Assembly: GCF_028622115.1 (NCBI RefSeq)
Contig: NZ_CP097263.1
Span: 5,518,001 to 5,582,000, forward strand
Reading direction: 5' to 3'
Length of the DNA: 64,000 nt
Source: Kutzneria chonburiensis
Lineage (GTDB): Bacteria; Actinomycetota; Actinomycetes; Mycobacteriales; Pseudonocardiaceae
The notes below the pieces were generated by a model, which saw nothing but the letters and a program-made list of their open reading frames with translations, was not told the origin of the DNA and did no database searches. Position numbers and translations under genes: made by a program. Below, piece after piece: positions 48,571 to 59,508 of the stretch; the first letter of the stretch is position 1, and each line of letters begins with the position of its first letter.

Positions 48571-50071
48571 GGACGGTCAACAACGCGGTCCCGTCGGGCG
48601 ACCCCAAGCCGGTGCACGAATCCCAGCCCGGTGAGGCCGAGTAGCCCTGGTTGTCGCCGGCGGTCACGTCACGGAAGCCGGCGGTGAGGGCACCGGGCTT
48701 GGAATCCTTGTACAGCAAAGGTTGCAACAGGCCGAGCGGTCGGCCCAGGTGCTGCACGAGGCGAGCAACCAAGGCCGACCAGAGCGGGGCGACGGCGCTG
48801 GTGCCGCCGGCGGGATAGCTCTTGCCGTGCACGAGAACCATGTACCCGGTCTTGGGATCGGCAACGGCGGCGACATCGGGCACGCCGCGACCGGATTCCG
48901 GTGCACCGCAGGCGGATTGGTAGGCGGGGCGGGGGAAGAACGTGCTCACGCCACCGCCGGTGGCATGGTCGCCGACGCCGTTGTTCCACACGGTCTCGGC
49001 GGAAATGACGCCCGTCGAAGCGTCGGCGGTAAGTGAGGTTCCGCCGCAGGACAACACGTTCGGGCTGGATGCGGGGAAGTCGACGTGCTGCTTGCCGTCG
49101 GTCTGCTCGTCGGCGGCGCCCCAGTCACCGGACGAAGCGACAACCGTGACGCCGAGGGCGGCGGCGTCGGCGAAGGCGTCGTCGAGGGCAAGACGGGTCT
49201 GCTCGGTCCACAGGTCCTCGGCGGCGCCCCAGCTGATGCTGACGGCGGCCGGCGTGGGCGAGGCGTGCACGGCGGTGCTGACGGCGTCGACGAAACCCTG
49301 ATCGGTGTTGGGTGCGAAGTAGACGAGCTGCTGCACCTCGGGCACGAGCCCGCCGATGACCTCGATGTCCAGCAGCACCTCGTCATCGGCCGCGTCGCCG
49401 GGCGTGTTCACGCCACCGTCCACGCTGACCGCCCGCACCGGCACCGGACCGACACCCAAGCCCTGGAAGTACGTCGAAATCTCGGCATCGGTGTAGCCGC
49501 CGCCGAGTTCGATCACGGCGATGGTCTGCGTGACACCGGGAACCGCCGCGGGAAACCCGTAGATCTTGGCCAGCTGGGGCGGCGTGTAACCCATCGCCGT
49601 ACCGGCATCGGCTCGCGGCCGGCGCGCCTGCGGACGGTCGTCCAGCCCCAGCACAGCCGTCACGATGCCGCCCAGCTCGGCCGGCACTTCCAACGAGCCG
49701 ACCCGGTGCCGCCGCCGGGCACCGTCCATCGACACGGCCTCCAGCGACACGCCGAACGCCTGGTGCAGCGCGGCCAGATCGCCCCGCACGGACAGCCGCC
49801 GCGACGCCAGGTCCTCAGCGACGACGTCCACACCGAGTCCACTCAGGACGGTACGAACCTGTTGCACGTCAGCGGGATCGGCGCCATACCGCGCGGCCAG
49901 CTCCTGCCGGCCGATCACCGAGGGCCCGGAAACGAGACCGGCCGGCAGCTCGGCCCGCCGCCGCAGCACCACCGTGGCGGTGACTACGGTCGACGGATCG
50001 AGCGTGCCGGCCGGCGTGAGGCCGTGGGCCGCCGGTCGAGTGCTTCCGGGTAGGACTACTCGTGCTGGCAT
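48536..50071 (-). CDS. S53 family peptidase (sedolisin/kumamolisin type)
   Basis: A 511-residue serine-carboxyl protease. An activation prodomain (residues 1-160, with LSGLGVDVVAEDLASRRLSVRG) precedes the catalytic domain. Catalytic residues are expected in VIELGGGYTDAEI, DDEVLLDIEVIGG (Glu/Asp), VVASSGDWGA (oxyanion Asp) and the Ser of AGGTSAVAPLWSALVA. A Ca-binding C-terminus reads GFRDVTAGDN. No signal peptide is obvious. It is active at acid pH in characterised relatives. Confidence 0.93.
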   Translation of the reverse strand: MPARVVLPGSTRPAAHGLTPAGTLDPSTVVTATVVLRRRAELPAGLVSGPSVIGRQELAARYGADPADVQQVRTVLSGLGVDVVAEDLASRRLSVRGDLAALHQAFGVSLEAVSMDGARRRHRVGSLEVPAELGGIVTAVLGLDDRPQARRPRADAGTAMGYTPPQLAKIYGFPAAVPGVTQTIAVIELGGGYTDAEISTYFQGLGVGPVPVRAVSVDGGVNTPGDAADDEVLLDIEVIGGLVPEVQQLVYFAPNTDQGFVDAVSTAVHASPTPAAVSISWGAAEDLWTEQTRLALDDAFADAAALGVTVVASSGDWGAADEQTDGKQHVDFPASSPNVLSCGGTSLTADASTGVISAETVWNNGVGDHATGGGVSTFFPRPAYQSACGAPESGRGVPDVAAVADPKTGYMVLVHGKSYPAGGTSAVAPLWSALVARLVQHLGRPLGLLQPLLYKDSKPGALTAGFRDVTAGDNQGYSASPGWDSCTGLGSPDGTALLTVLSGTPPQDSPP

Positions 50072-50080
50072 GCCCCAAGT

Positions 50081-51295
50081 TCACAGGACGACAGGGAGCT
50101 CCTCAAGTCCGTGCATCAAAACGCTGATCCGCCACTGGAGCTCCTCGGCCGGCACGGCCAGCTTCAGGTCCGGGAACGCGGCCAGCAGCCCACGGAAGGC
50201 GATCTCGCCCTCCAGCCGGGCCAGCGGCGCGCCGAGGCAGTAGTGGATGCCGTGGCCGAAGGCCAGGTGCCCGCCGACCGGACGGGAGATGTCGAGCTGG
50301 TCGGCGTGCTCGAAGTGGTTCTCGTCCCGGTTGGCCGAGCCCAGCCCGACCAGCACCAGCTGCTCGGCCGGGATCGTCACCTCGCCCAGCACGACCGGCT
50401 CGGTGGTGTACCGGAAGGTCGACATGTTGACCGGGCTGCGGTAGCGCAGGAACTCGTCGATCGCGGTCGGCATCAGCGACGGGTCGGCCTTGAGCCGCTC
50501 CAGCTGGTCCGGGTTGGTCAGCAGGGCCAGCACGCCGTTGCCGATCAGGTTCACCGTGGTCTCGTGGCCGGCAATCAGCAGCAGGAAAGCCATGGAGACC
50601 AGTTCCTTCTCGCTGAACCGGTCGTCGTCCTCGCTGGTCTCGATGAGCGCGGACAGCAGGTCGTCGCCGAGGTTGGACCGCTTGTCGGCGATCAGCTTGG
50701 TGAAGTACTGCACCATCCACATGCTGGCCGCGCCCACCTGCTCGGCGGTGCCGCTGGAGATGATGATGTTGGAGTTCACCCGGAACGTGTCGCGGTCCTC
50801 GTCGTCCACCCCGAGCAGCTCGCTGATCACGGTGATCGGCAGCGGGAAGGCGAACACGTCGAGCAGGTCGACCCGGTCGCCCGCGGTCAGCTCGCCCAGC
50901 AGCTCGGCGGTGATCTGCTCGATCCGCGGCCGCAGCTGCTCGATGCGCCGAGCGGTGAAAGCCTTGGTGACCAGGCGGCGCAGCCGGGTGTGGTCCGGCG
51001 GGTCCATGGCCAGCATGTGCGCGTTCAGGTCGTCCGCGAACGGACGGCTCTCCGCCTCGTCGACCCGGTTCTTGGCCGACACCTCGTTCATGCCGGCGCT
51101 GCTCTTGTGCACGGTCGGGTCGGCCAGCAAGGTCCTGGCCTCCTCGAAGCGGCTGACCACCCACACCTTGAAGCCGTTGGGCGTGACGACCAGCCGGGCC
51201 GGGGCGTCCGCGCGCAGCTCGGCCTGGTAGCGCTGCGGATCCTGGAAGAACTCCGGCGTGAAGAAGTTCGCGGGCGCCGTCTCGGTGCCTGTCAT
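50081..51295 (-). CDS. cytochrome P450
   Basis: A 404-residue class I P450. The I-helix is LLLIAGHETTVNL, the ExxR motif is in DEFLRYRSPV, and the haem loop FGHGIHYCLGAPLARLE carries the Cys ligand near residue 350. It resembles CYP107-type enzymes acting on secondary metabolites or xenobiotics. The ATG at 51295 follows GGGGAA. No ferredoxin gene is adjacent. A possible -10 TATAGT lies upstream on the minus strand. Confidence 0.93.
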   Translation of the reverse strand: MTGTETAPANFFTPEFFQDPQRYQAELRADAPARLVVTPNGFKVWVVSRFEEARTLLADPTVHKSSAGMNEVSAKNRVDEAESRPFADDLNAHMLAMDPPDHTRLRRLVTKAFTARRIEQLRPRIEQITAELLGELTAGDRVDLLDVFAFPLPITVISELLGVDDEDRDTFRVNSNIIISSGTAEQVGAASMWMVQYFTKLIADKRSNLGDDLLSALIETSEDDDRFSEKELVSMAFLLLIAGHETTVNLIGNGVLALLTNPDQLERLKADPSLMPTAIDEFLRYRSPVNMSTFRYTTEPVVLGEVTIPAEQLVLVGLGSANRDENHFEHADQLDISRPVGGHLAFGHGIHYCLGAPLARLEGEIAFRGLLAAFPDLKLAVPAEELQWRISVLMHGLEELPVVL

Positions 51296-51425
51296 GGGTC
51301 TTCCCCTAACCATGCAAACTGATTGGTGTTCCCCAACTATAGGTTAACCCCGTTCACACCAGTCTGCCCACGTGCTCCCCGGGCCGCATCCATTATCGAC
51401 GAATGTGCCCGGGCTCACAGGCCTC

Positions 51426-54400
51426 TCAGCCCAGGCAACCCGGTCCCAACAGGGCCTTGAGGTCGCCCATCAGTGACGGTGACGGGTCCACCCGCAGCCC
51501 GTCGTCCAGCCGCAGCATGGTGCCGCGGCGGCCGTTCATCAGGTTCAGGTGCACCTCGGTCGAGCCGGGATGCGACTTGAGCACGTCCTTGAGCTGGGCC
51601 ACCAGCGGCCGGGTGCACTTGGCCGCGTGCATGGTCAGCTTCACCGGCATGCCGCTGGCCGCCATCTCCAGATCCGGCAGGGCCAGGTCGTTGGCGATCA
51701 GCGAGGTCCGGTCGTCTCGCCGGGCGATACGGGCCTTGACCAGCACGATCGCGTCCTCGGCCACGCTCATGCCGACCACCGAGTAGGTCTTCGGGAAGAA
51801 CAGCACCTCGATGCCGCCGGCCAGGTCCTCCAGCTGCGCCGACGCCCACGACTCGCCCGACTTGTTGATGCGCCGGGTCACCGAGGCCAGGATGCCGCCG
51901 ACGGTGACCTGCGCGCCGTCGGGCAGGTTGCCTTCCAGGATGGTGGCGATCGCGGTGTCGGACTGGACCTCCAGCACCCGCTCCACGCCGTTGAGCGGGT
52001 GGCCCGACACGTACAGGCCGAGCATCTCCCGCTCCAGCGTCAGCTGGTGCTTGGACTCCCAGTGCTCGTCCGGGACCTTCACGTCGAACACGCCGCCGGC
52101 GTTGTCCTCGCCGTCGTCCCCGCCGCCGAACAGGTCGAACTGCCCGACCGCCTCGGCCTTCTTGGTGTCCATGATCGCGTCGACGGCCTCGATGTGCACC
52201 ATGTGCAGGCCCTTGCGCGGGTGGCCGAGCGAGTCGAAAGCGCCGGCCTTGATCAGGGATTCGATGACCTTCTTGTTGCAGGCCGCGGCATCCACCTTGC
52301 GCAGGTAGTCGGAGAAGTCGGTGAACGCGCCCTTGCCCGTACGGGCGGCCACGATCGACTCGACCACGTTCGCGCCGACGTTGCGGATGGCGCCGAGGCC
52401 GAAGCGGATGTTCTCACCGACCGGCGCGAACTCGCGCATCGAGTCGTTGACGTCCGGCGGCAGCACGGTGATGCCCATCTTGCGGCACTCGGCCAGGTAG
52501 ATGGCGGCCTTGTCCTTGTCGTCACCGACCGAGGTGAGCAGGCCGGCCATGTACTCGGCCGGGAAGTTGGCCTTGAGGTAGGCCGTCCAGTACGAGACGA
52601 GGCCGTACGCGGCCGAGTGCGCCTTGTTGAAGGCGTAGTCGGCGAACGGGACCAGGATCTCCCAGAGGGTCTTGACGGCGTCCTGCGGGTAGCCGTTGTC
52701 CAGCATGCCCTTCTCGAAGCCGGCGTACTCCTTGTCCAGGATCTCCTTCTTCTTCTTGCCCATCGCGCGGCGCAGCAGGTCGGCCTGTCCGAGCGTGTAG
52801 CCGGCCAGCTTCTGCGCGATGGCCATGACCTGCTCCTGGTACACGATCAGGCCGTAGGTGCCGCCGAGGATGTCCTCCAGCGCCTCGGCCAGCGCCGGGT
52901 GGATCGGCGTGATCTCCTGCTGCTTGTTCTTGCGCAGCGCGTAGTTCGTGTGCGACTTGGCGCCCATCGGGCCCGGCCGGTAGAGCGCGCCGACGGCGGA
53001 GATGTCCTCGAAGTTGTCCGGGCGCATCAGGCGCAGCAGGTCGCGCATGGGCCCACCGTCGAGCTGGAACACGCCCAGCGTGTCGCCCCGGCCCAGCAGC
53101 TCGTACGTCTTCTTGTCGTCGAGGGCCAGCTGGTCGAGGTCGGGCGGGGTCTTGCCGTTGAGCTTGATGTTCTTCATCGTGTCGTCGATGACCGTGAGGT
53201 TGCGCAGGCCGAGGAAGTCCATCTTCAGCAGGCCGAGCGTCTCGCAGGTCGGATAGTCGAACTGCGTGATGATCGAGCCGTCCTGCGGCCGCTTCCACAC
53301 CGGGATGTGGTCGGTCAGCGTCTCCGCGGACATGATCACCGCGCAGGCGTGCACACCGGCGTTGCGGATCAGGCCCTCGAGGCCGCGGCCGGTGTCGATG
53401 ATCTCCTTGACCTGCGGGTCCTGCTCGTACAGGGCGCGGATCTCGGTGGCCTCGCCGTAGCGCTTGTGCTGCGGGTCGAACAGGCCGTTGAGCGGGATGT
53501 CCTTGGCCATCACGGCCGGCGGGTAGGCCTTGGAGATGCGGTCGGCCACCGCGTAGCCGGGCTGGCCGTAGAGCACGCGGGCCGAGTCCTTGATCGCCGC
53601 CTTGGCCTTGATGGTGCCGAAGGTGATCACCTGGGCGACCTTGTCCTCGCCCCACTTCTCGGTCACGTACCGGATGACGTCGCCGCGGCGGCGCTCGTCG
53701 AAGTCGATGTCGATATCGGGCGGGGAGACGCGGTCCGGGTTGAGGAAGCGCTCGAAGATCAGCCCGTGGGCCAGCGGGTCGAGGTCGGTGATGCCCATCG
53801 CGTAGGCGATCAGCGCGCCTGCCGCGGAGCCACGGCCCGGTCCGACCCGGATGCCGTTGTTCTTGGCCCACATGATGAAGTCGGCGACCACCAGGAAGTA
53901 GGCCGGGAAGCCCATCTGGAGGATGACGCCGATCTCGAACTCGCACTGCTTGCGGTGCTCTTCGTCGATGCCGTTCGGGAACCGGCGCTCCATGCCGGCC
54001 CACACCTGCTGCTTGAAGTACTCGTCCTCGGTCATGCCCTCGGGGATCGGGAACCGCGGCATCAGGTTGTGGAACTTGAACATGTCGGTCGTGTCGACCT
54101 TCTCGGCCACCAGCAGCGTGTTGCGGCAGCCCTCCTGCCAGGCGTCGGAGGAGTCGATCGCCCGCATCTCGTCCGGCGACTTCAGGTAGTAGCCCGTGCC
54201 GTCGAACTTGAACCGCGTCGGGTCCTGCAGGGTCTTGCCGGTCTGCACGCACAGCAGCACGCCGTGGGCGTCGCGGTCGGTGTCGAAGGTGTAGTGCGAG
54301 TCGTTCGTCACCACGAACGGCAGGTTCAGCTGCTTGGCCACGTTGACCAGGCCGTCGCGGACCCGGCTCTCGATCTCGATGCCGTGGTCCATCAGCTCGA

Positions 54401-54962
54401 CGAAGAAGTTCCCTTCGCCGTAGATGTCCTTCCAGTCCGACGCCGCCTGCAGGGCTTCCTTGTCCTGCCCCAGCCGCAGCCTCGTCTGCACCTCGCCCGA
54501 GGGGCAGCCCGTCGTCGCCATCAGGCCCTTGCTGTTGGCCGCCAACAGCTCCCGGTCCATGCGCGGCCACTTGCCCAGCTGGCCCTCCAGGCTGGCGTAG
54601 CTCGAGGCGCGCATCAGGTTGTGCAGGCCTTCGTTGCTCGCCGCCCAGATCGTCTGGTGCGTGTAGGCGCCGCTGGCCGACACGTCGTCGTTCTTCTGGT
54701 GCGGCTCGCCCCAGGTGATCCGTCGCTTGTCGTGCCGGGAGCCCGGCGCCATGTACGCCTCGATGCCGATGATCGGCTTCACCCCGGCGGCGGTGGCCTG
54801 CCGGTAGAAGTCGTACGCCCCGTACATGTTCCCGTGATCGGTGATCGCCGCCGCCGGCATGCCCAGCCGATCGCACTCGGTGAACATGTCCTTGAGCTTG
54901 GCGGCGCCGTCGAGCATCGAGTACTCGGTGTGCACGTGGAGATGCACGAACGAGTCGGACAT
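51426..54962 (-). CDS. dnaE: DNA polymerase III subunit alpha
   Basis: A 1178-residue replicative polymerase (DnaE1). The PHP domain is at the N-terminus ([19 protein letters not shown]); the catalytic Asp motif is [16 protein letters not shown]; the helix-hairpin-helix and OB-fold ([15 protein letters not shown]) are C-terminal. Length and domain order fit DnaE1 rather than the shorter DnaE2. The start ATG 54962 follows GGGGAGG at slightly long spacing. Confidence 0.97.
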   Translation of the reverse strand: MSDSFVHLHVHTEYSMLDGAAKLKDMFTECDRLGMPAAAITDHGNMYGAYDFYRQATAAGVKPIIGIEAYMAPGSRHDKRRITWGEPHQKNDDVSASGAYTHQTIWAASNEGLHNLMRASSYASLEGQLGKWPRMDRELLAANSKGLMATTGCPSGEVQTRLRLGQDKEALQAASDWKDIYGEGNFFVELMDHGIEIESRVRDGLVNVAKQLNLPFVVTNDSHYTFDTDRDAHGVLLCVQTGKTLQDPTRFKFDGTGYYLKSPDEMRAIDSSDAWQEGCRNTLLVAEKVDTTDMFKFHNLMPRFPIPEGMTEDEYFKQQVWAGMERRFPNGIDEEHRKQCEFEIGVILQMGFPAYFLVVADFIMWAKNNGIRVGPGRGSAAGALIAYAMGITDLDPLAHGLIFERFLNPDRVSPPDIDIDFDERRRGDVIRYVTEKWGEDKVAQVITFGTIKAKAAIKDSARVLYGQPGYAVADRISKAYPPAVMAKDIPLNGLFDPQHKRYGEATEIRALYEQDPQVKEIIDTGRGLEGLIRNAGVHACAVIMSAETLTDHIPVWKRPQDGSIITQFDYPTCETLGLLKMDFLGLRNLTVIDDTMKNIKLNGKTPPDLDQLALDDKKTYELLGRGDTLGVFQLDGGPMRDLLRLMRPDNFEDISAVGALYRPGPMGAKSHTNYALRKNKQQEITPIHPALAEALEDILGGTYGLIVYQEQVMAIAQKLAGYTLGQADLLRRAMGKKKKEILDKEYAGFEKGMLDNGYPQDAVKTLWEILVPFADYAFNKAHSAAYGLVSYWTAYLKANFPAEYMAGLLTSVGDDKDKAAIYLAECRKMGITVLPPDVNDSMREFAPVGENIRFGLGAIRNVGANVVESIVAARTGKGAFTDFSDYLRKVDAAACNKKVIESLIKAGAFDSLGHPRKGLHMVHIEAVDAIMDTKKAEAVGQFDLFGGGDDGEDNAGGVFDVKVPDEHWESKHQLTLEREMLGLYVSGHPLNGVERVLEVQSDTAIATILEGNLPDGAQVTVGGILASVTRRINKSGESWASAQLEDLAGGIEVLFFPKTYSVVGMSVAEDAIVLVKARIARRDDRTSLIANDLALPDLEMAASGMPVKLTMHAAKCTRPLVAQLKDVLKSHPGSTEVHLNLMNGRRGTMLRLDDGLRVDPSPSLMGDLKALLGPGCLG

Positions 54963-55120
54963 AGGTGACGGCCTCCCCTGGGGCTGACAAGCGACGATCG
55001 CCCCCTATCTTGCCCCTCCGCCACCGGCGATCGGAAACCGCCGCGCCCGTGTCGGGAAAACCCTGCTGGGGCCGGCATGTTCGGCCACACCGACGAGGCC
55101 GACGCCGGTGCGGCCGCCGG

Positions 55121-55348
55121 TCAGTCCAGGCGGGCCAGGAACGCGGCCCACGCGGTCCGCGGAAAGCTCAGCCGGGGGCCGGCCCGGTGCTTCGAATCAC
55201 GCACGAGCACCCCGACCGTATCCACCGCCCATTCGACACAGCCAGACCCGTTATTCGCGCTGGCCCTGCTTTTTCGCCATATCCGGCCCATGGAATCCAC
55301 CTCGACGACAACGGGCCTGCGGTCGAATCGCTTCACCGGACCAGTCAC
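55121..55348 (-). CDS. DUF397 family protein
   Basis: A 75-residue protein with the DUF397 signature: WRKSRASANNGSGCVEWAV, VLVRDSKHRAGPRLSF and WAAFLARL. The GTG at 55348 follows GGGGAGG. DUF397 genes usually sit next to an XRE/DUF5753 regulator; here the nearest such gene is 4.3 kb away at 59641, so the pair is split. Confidence 0.85.
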   Translation of the reverse strand: MTGPVKRFDRRPVVVEVDSMGRIWRKSRASANNGSGCVEWAVDTVGVLVRDSKHRAGPRLSFPRTAWAAFLARLD

Positions 55349-55654
55349 ATCGCCTCCCCGCCAGTGGGCAAAGACCGAGCCGCGAAACGGCTACAGGTCG
55401 CTACAGAGCGTATCGAAGTGGTCTTGACCGCTCAACCGCCGTGTGAGGGAGCGTTCGGCCCGCAAATCCCTTAATTCAGGGACTCAAGCAGGACCGATCG
55501 GGTGAACTCCACGGTGACTCGCTGACGTCCGTGTGAATGTGACGATAAACGAGGGCTCGACCGTTCGAGTACTGGGCAAGCCCACCACGCGGGGTGACAA
55601 TGGATGACCACGCCGGCCACCACCCGGGCGCGGGCGTCATCGGCGGAGGCACGC
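55349..55654. other. 306-bp region without a supported gene
   Basis: Between DUF397 and the second STAND gene, on opposite strands. No XRE gene is present where one would expect the partner of DUF397. Possible promoter DNA for both flanking genes. I see no clear -35/-10 pair or strong inverted repeat. Confidence 0.5.
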
Positions 55655-57772
55655 ATGCGAGCTGACCGGTCCGACGGATACTCCCGCAACGACCTGCACA
55701 GCCGCGTGACCGGCAATGTCGTGCAGGCGCGGGAGATCGACCAGGTCGTCGTCCAGGTGCCAGCGCCGGCCCGCCGCGAGCCGCCGCCGACACCGCACCA
55801 GCTGCCGCCGCCCAGCCGTGGCTTCGTCGACCGGACGCTGGTACTGGCCGAACTGTCCCAGCTGGTCGAGGGGCGGGTCGACGAGGGCGGCCCGACGGTG
55901 GCGGTGCTCAGCGGCATCGGCGGCGTCGGCAAGACGGCCATCGCGGTGCAGTGGGCGCACGCCAACCAGGGGCGGTTCGGCGACGGCCAGCTCTACGCCG
56001 ACCTCGGCGGCGGCAGCGTGACGGTCAGCGACGTGCTCGGCGGCTTCCTGCGCGCGCTCGGCGTGCACGAGCACTACATCCCGCCGCGGCTGGCCGAACG
56101 CGCGGCGCTGTTCCGGACCAGGACGGCGGCCCGACGCCTGCTGATCCTGCTCGACGACGTCGACCAGGCCGCGCAGGTGCGCCCGGTGCTGCCCAACTCG
56201 GCCGGCAGCGTGGTGCTGGCCACCAGCAGGCGGCGGTTGAGCAGCCTGGTGCTGGACGGGGCCGAGCTGATCGACGTCCATCCGCTGGACAAGCCGGACG
56301 GCCGCCGTTTACTCACCCGAATGCTGCCGGCCGGCCGGGCCGACGACGAGCACGACGCGGTGGACGAGCTGGTGGACCTGTGCGGCGGCCTGCCGATCGC
56401 GCTGCGGGTCGCGGGCGCGCGGCTGGCCGAGCGGCGACGGTGGCCGCTGCTGCGGCTGGTGCACGACCTTTCGGACGAGCAGAGACGACTGGGCCGGCTG
56501 TCGGTGTGGGGTGAGGCGGGCGTGGAAGAGGTCTTCGACATCGCTTACCGGGGACTGCCGGACAGCGCGCGGACCCTCTACCGGCGGCTCGGCCTGCTGC
56601 CGGGGCCGGATTTCGGAATCGCGGTTGCCGCGATCGTCTCGGAATACCCGCTCGAACAAGCCGAAGAGGCAATGGCCGTCCTCAGCGAACGGAATCTGGT
56701 CGAGGAACACGGCGCCGACCGGTTCCGTTTCCACGATCTTGTCCGATTGCATGCCCGAAAACGGGCCGAGATCGAGGATGACGGTCAGCGGCGGGACCAC
56801 GTAATACAGCGCATGGTCGACTGGTATCTCCTCGGCGCGGCCGCCGCCGATTACGCTGTTCTGGGCAGTGGGCGCTGGCGATTGGCTGCCCATGATCTCG
56901 GGAAATGGGTGCCCGCGTTCGACGCGGCCGCCGCGATGGGGTGGCTGACCGCCGAGAGCACCAACCTGCTGGCCGTGGTCCGGCTCGCCGCCGACCTCGG
57001 CCGCCAGCAGACGGTGTGGCAGTTCGGCGAGGCGCTGTGGGCGCTGTTCCACAGCCGGAAGAACTACGCCGACTGGATCGACGTCCATGTGCTCGCCGTC
57101 CGGGCGGCGCGGGCGTGCGGCAACGTGCCCGCGGAGGTCCGGATGCTCAACCAGCTCGCGCGGGCCCGCATCGAGTTGGGACAGCACGCCGCGGCCCGGT
57201 CCGAGTTGACGGACGCGCTGGCACTGGCCGACTCGTGCCCGGATCCCCGGCCCCGGGCGGTGGTGGTGGAATCGCTGGCCCTGTTGGCCAGGGCCACCGA
57301 CGACCTGACCGAGTCGATCGAGAAGTTCCACGAGGCACGGGCCCTCAACGACGAGGTCGGCGACTGCCGTGGCGTGGCAATCCAGACCTACCAGCTGGCC
57401 GGCGTGCTGGTGCGGGACGACCGGCCCGGCGACGCCGTGCGGGAGTTGCAGTCGTCGCTGCGCATCGCCCGCGAGCTCGATGACCCGCTGCTGACCGCGC
57501 GGATGCTGATCGAGGAGGGCCGCGCCCGACTGGCCCTGCGCGAGACCGGGGCGGCCGAGCAGGTGCTCACGTTGGCTGCTCGGATCACCAGGACGCTGGG
57601 CCAGCCGGTCAAGGAAGCCGAGGCGCTGGCGCTGTTGCTGGGCCGCGCCAAGGAATCCGTGGACCTGGCCGGCGCGCGGACCACCGCGCTGCGGCTGGCA
57701 CAGCTGTACGACGAGACCGGCAGTCCGAAGGCGGCCGAGGTGCGGCGCTGGCTGGCCGAGACCGAGCCCTAG
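55655..57772 (+). CDS. NB-ARC/TPR STAND protein
   Basis: A 705-residue ATPase scaffold. The N-terminus contains RVTGNVVQAREID, similar to the G.VVQAG-type motif before NB-ARC domains in actinobacteria. The P-loop GIGGVGKT is at 87-94, followed by LILLDDVDQAAQV (Walker B-like), VVLATSRRRL and GGLPIALRVAG; TPR repeats fill residues ~430-700. The ATG at 55655 is chosen because GGAGG precedes it; ATG 55604 gives 17 more residues. It may be a regulator or, like some STAND proteins, an immune sensor. It overlaps the next gene by 4 bp. Confidence 0.82.
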   Translation: MRADRSDGYSRNDLHSRVTGNVVQAREIDQVVVQVPAPARREPPPTPHQLPPPSRGFVDRTLVLAELSQLVEGRVDEGGPTVAVLSGIGGVGKTAIAVQWAHANQGRFGDGQLYADLGGGSVTVSDVLGGFLRALGVHEHYIPPRLAERAALFRTRTAARRLLILLDDVDQAAQVRPVLPNSAGSVVLATSRRRLSSLVLDGAELIDVHPLDKPDGRRLLTRMLPAGRADDEHDAVDELVDLCGGLPIALRVAGARLAERRRWPLLRLVHDLSDEQRRLGRLSVWGEAGVEEVFDIAYRGLPDSARTLYRRLGLLPGPDFGIAVAAIVSEYPLEQAEEAMAVLSERNLVEEHGADRFRFHDLVRLHARKRAEIEDDGQRRDHVIQRMVDWYLLGAAAADYAVLGSGRWRLAAHDLGKWVPAFDAAAAMGWLTAESTNLLAVVRLAADLGRQQTVWQFGEALWALFHSRKNYADWIDVHVLAVRAARACGNVPAEVRMLNQLARARIELGQHAAARSELTDALALADSCPDPRPRAVVVESLALLARATDDLTESIEKFHEARALNDEVGDCRGVAIQTYQLAGVLVRDDRPGDAVRELQSSLRIARELDDPLLTARMLIEEGRARLALRETGAAEQVLTLAARITRTLGQPVKEAEALALLLGRAKESVDLAGARTTALRLAQLYDETGSPKAAEVRRWLAETEP

Positions 57773-59466
57773 TCCACCCGGCAGATCCGGATGGTCTCGT
57801 CATAGGGCGTCATCAGGACCTTCACGGCGTTGCCGCTCGGCGAGTCGAGGTCGTTCTCACTGAGCAACAGGGTCCACAGCAGGAACGCCGACATGTACAC
57901 CCGCTCCGCGGCCGCCGGCTTCCCGCGCATCGCCGGCAGAGCCTGGAACAGCCGCCCGTCCGACGCCCGCAGCAGGATCTGGTCGCCGAAGACGGCCGCG
58001 GCGACGGTCACGCCGGGCAGCTCCGCGTGGGCTTCGGTGGTCCACACCTCGGCCGCACGGCGGTCGTCGAGGTCGAAGCGGAGCACGATCTCGCAGCGTT
58101 CCTTGTCGCGGATGTTGACGTCGTCGTACTCGACCGCCGTGATCACGTCCTCGACCGAGGACTGCCACGCCCGGCCGACCGCGTCGGACACGCGCTCCAG
58201 CCGCACCATGGTCAACCGACCCCGGCGGTGTCGCTCCGCCACCACCCGGACCTGGTACGACGTGATCCGCTCCGGCGGCTTGTACACCGGCCGTGGGACC
58301 GCATCACACCGGACCGGCTCGGTCGACGGCTCCCGGCCGAGCAGCTCGAGGATGATCCCGCGCAGGTGCTCCAGCCCCTTCTCGCCGCGGCTGATCACGT
58401 GTGGGACGACCGCGTCGAACTGGCCGTCCTTGTAGTCGGCGATCGCGGTCTCGACCTGGTTCCGCAGGTCGCCGTCCGGGTCCAGCTCGGCGGTTTTCTC
58501 CAGGTACGGCCGAAACGGTGACTCCTCCGCGAGCTCGACCACGCCCGTCCGCAGTGCGAGCACGGGACGGCCGATCGCGCCGGCGTAGAACGTGACGCTG
58601 CCGTGGTCGCCGACCACCAGATCGGCGGCGATCACGGCGGCCCGCCAGCCGCCGTCGAAGGCCGGCAGGATGATGAGCCCGGCCTGCTGCTCGGCGCCGA
58701 GCGCCAGGTCGGTCCCGAACTGGCCGTCCACCGCCGGAATGTTCGGGTGCTGCACCAGCACGATCCGGTACTGGTCGGCCGGCAGTGCGGCGAGCAGCCG
58801 GGCGATGACCTTCTTGTGCTTGCGGTACAACGACTCGTCGGTGTAGGTCGTGGCGATCACGATCAGCCGTTGGTCGGGCCGGACACCGAAGTCCGCGCGG
58901 AACGTCGGCCGGCGCACCATGTTCCGCCGCAGCATCGCGTAGGCCGGGTCGTCGACCACCCGGACCCGGTCGAGCAGGCGACGGCACCGCCGAGGCAGTT
59001 GCGCGCGCTGCTCCTCGGCCGACAGGCAGATCACCCTCGGCACGAGCAGATGGAACCGCCGCCGGGTGAGCTCCCGGGTGGACAGCCCGACCGGCGTCCG
59101 GCTGCTGCCCGTGTTCCGCCGGCGGATGCGGTTGTAGCCGGCCCCGTGCGGCATCACGACCAGGTTGGGCCAGCGACGCCGGAGCAGTCCTCGGGTCGCA
59201 TGGGTAGAGAGGACGACGGCGTAGCGCGTGCGGACCGCAACGCGCCACGGCACGAGCTCGATGCCCAGGTCGCTGAGGCGTTTGCGCAGCGCCTCGCAGT
59301 CGAACTGGGACCTGGTGCGCCCGGCCTCCAGGGTCACCTCGATCTTGATCCGGTCCAGGCCCTTCAGCGCGGCCAGCAGGTCGACAAGGCGATCGACGGT
59401 GGCCCCGCTGTGCAGCACCAGCAGGATCACGTCGATCAGCGCCCGCTTCCGGGCCTTCCTCAGCAC
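57769..59466 (-). CDS. CDP-glycerol glycerophosphotransferase-like protein (GT-B fold)
   Basis: A 565-residue protein. The N-terminal region (VLRKARKRALIDVILLVLHSGATVDRL) and the conserved VVMPHGAGYNRIRRR, then LIVIATTYTDESLYRKHKKVIARLL, LVQHPN and VVGDHGSVTFYAGAIGRPVLAL, match the donor-site pattern of TagF-like glycerophosphotransferases. A C-terminal domain of about 200 residues is unlike TagF. The GTG at 59466 follows GGAGG. It may modify a wall polymer or glycan; the substrate is not certain. It is divergent from the XRE gene across a set of palindromes. Confidence 0.65.
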   Translation of the reverse strand: MLRKARKRALIDVILLVLHSGATVDRLVDLLAALKGLDRIKIEVTLEAGRTRSQFDCEALRKRLSDLGIELVPWRVAVRTRYAVVLSTHATRGLLRRRWPNLVVMPHGAGYNRIRRRNTGSSRTPVGLSTRELTRRRFHLLVPRVICLSAEEQRAQLPRRCRRLLDRVRVVDDPAYAMLRRNMVRRPTFRADFGVRPDQRLIVIATTYTDESLYRKHKKVIARLLAALPADQYRIVLVQHPNIPAVDGQFGTDLALGAEQQAGLIILPAFDGGWRAAVIAADLVVGDHGSVTFYAGAIGRPVLALRTGVVELAEESPFRPYLEKTAELDPDGDLRNQVETAIADYKDGQFDAVVPHVISRGEKGLEHLRGIILELLGREPSTEPVRCDAVPRPVYKPPERITSYQVRVVAERHRRGRLTMVRLERVSDAVGRAWQSSVEDVITAVEYDDVNIRDKERCEIVLRFDLDDRRAAEVWTTEAHAELPGVTVAAAVFGDQILLRASDGRLFQALPAMRGKPAAAERVYMSAFLLWTLLLSENDLDSPSGNAVKVLMTPYDETIRICRVD

Positions 59467-59508
59467 CTGAGCCTCCTCGACACCGATGAGGGATAGCGAA
59501 GTGCCATG

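Noticed and set aside
55471-55600. Short ORF ahead of DUF397 as a remnant XRE gene
   Set aside because: Only about a dozen codons, with no HTH resemblance.
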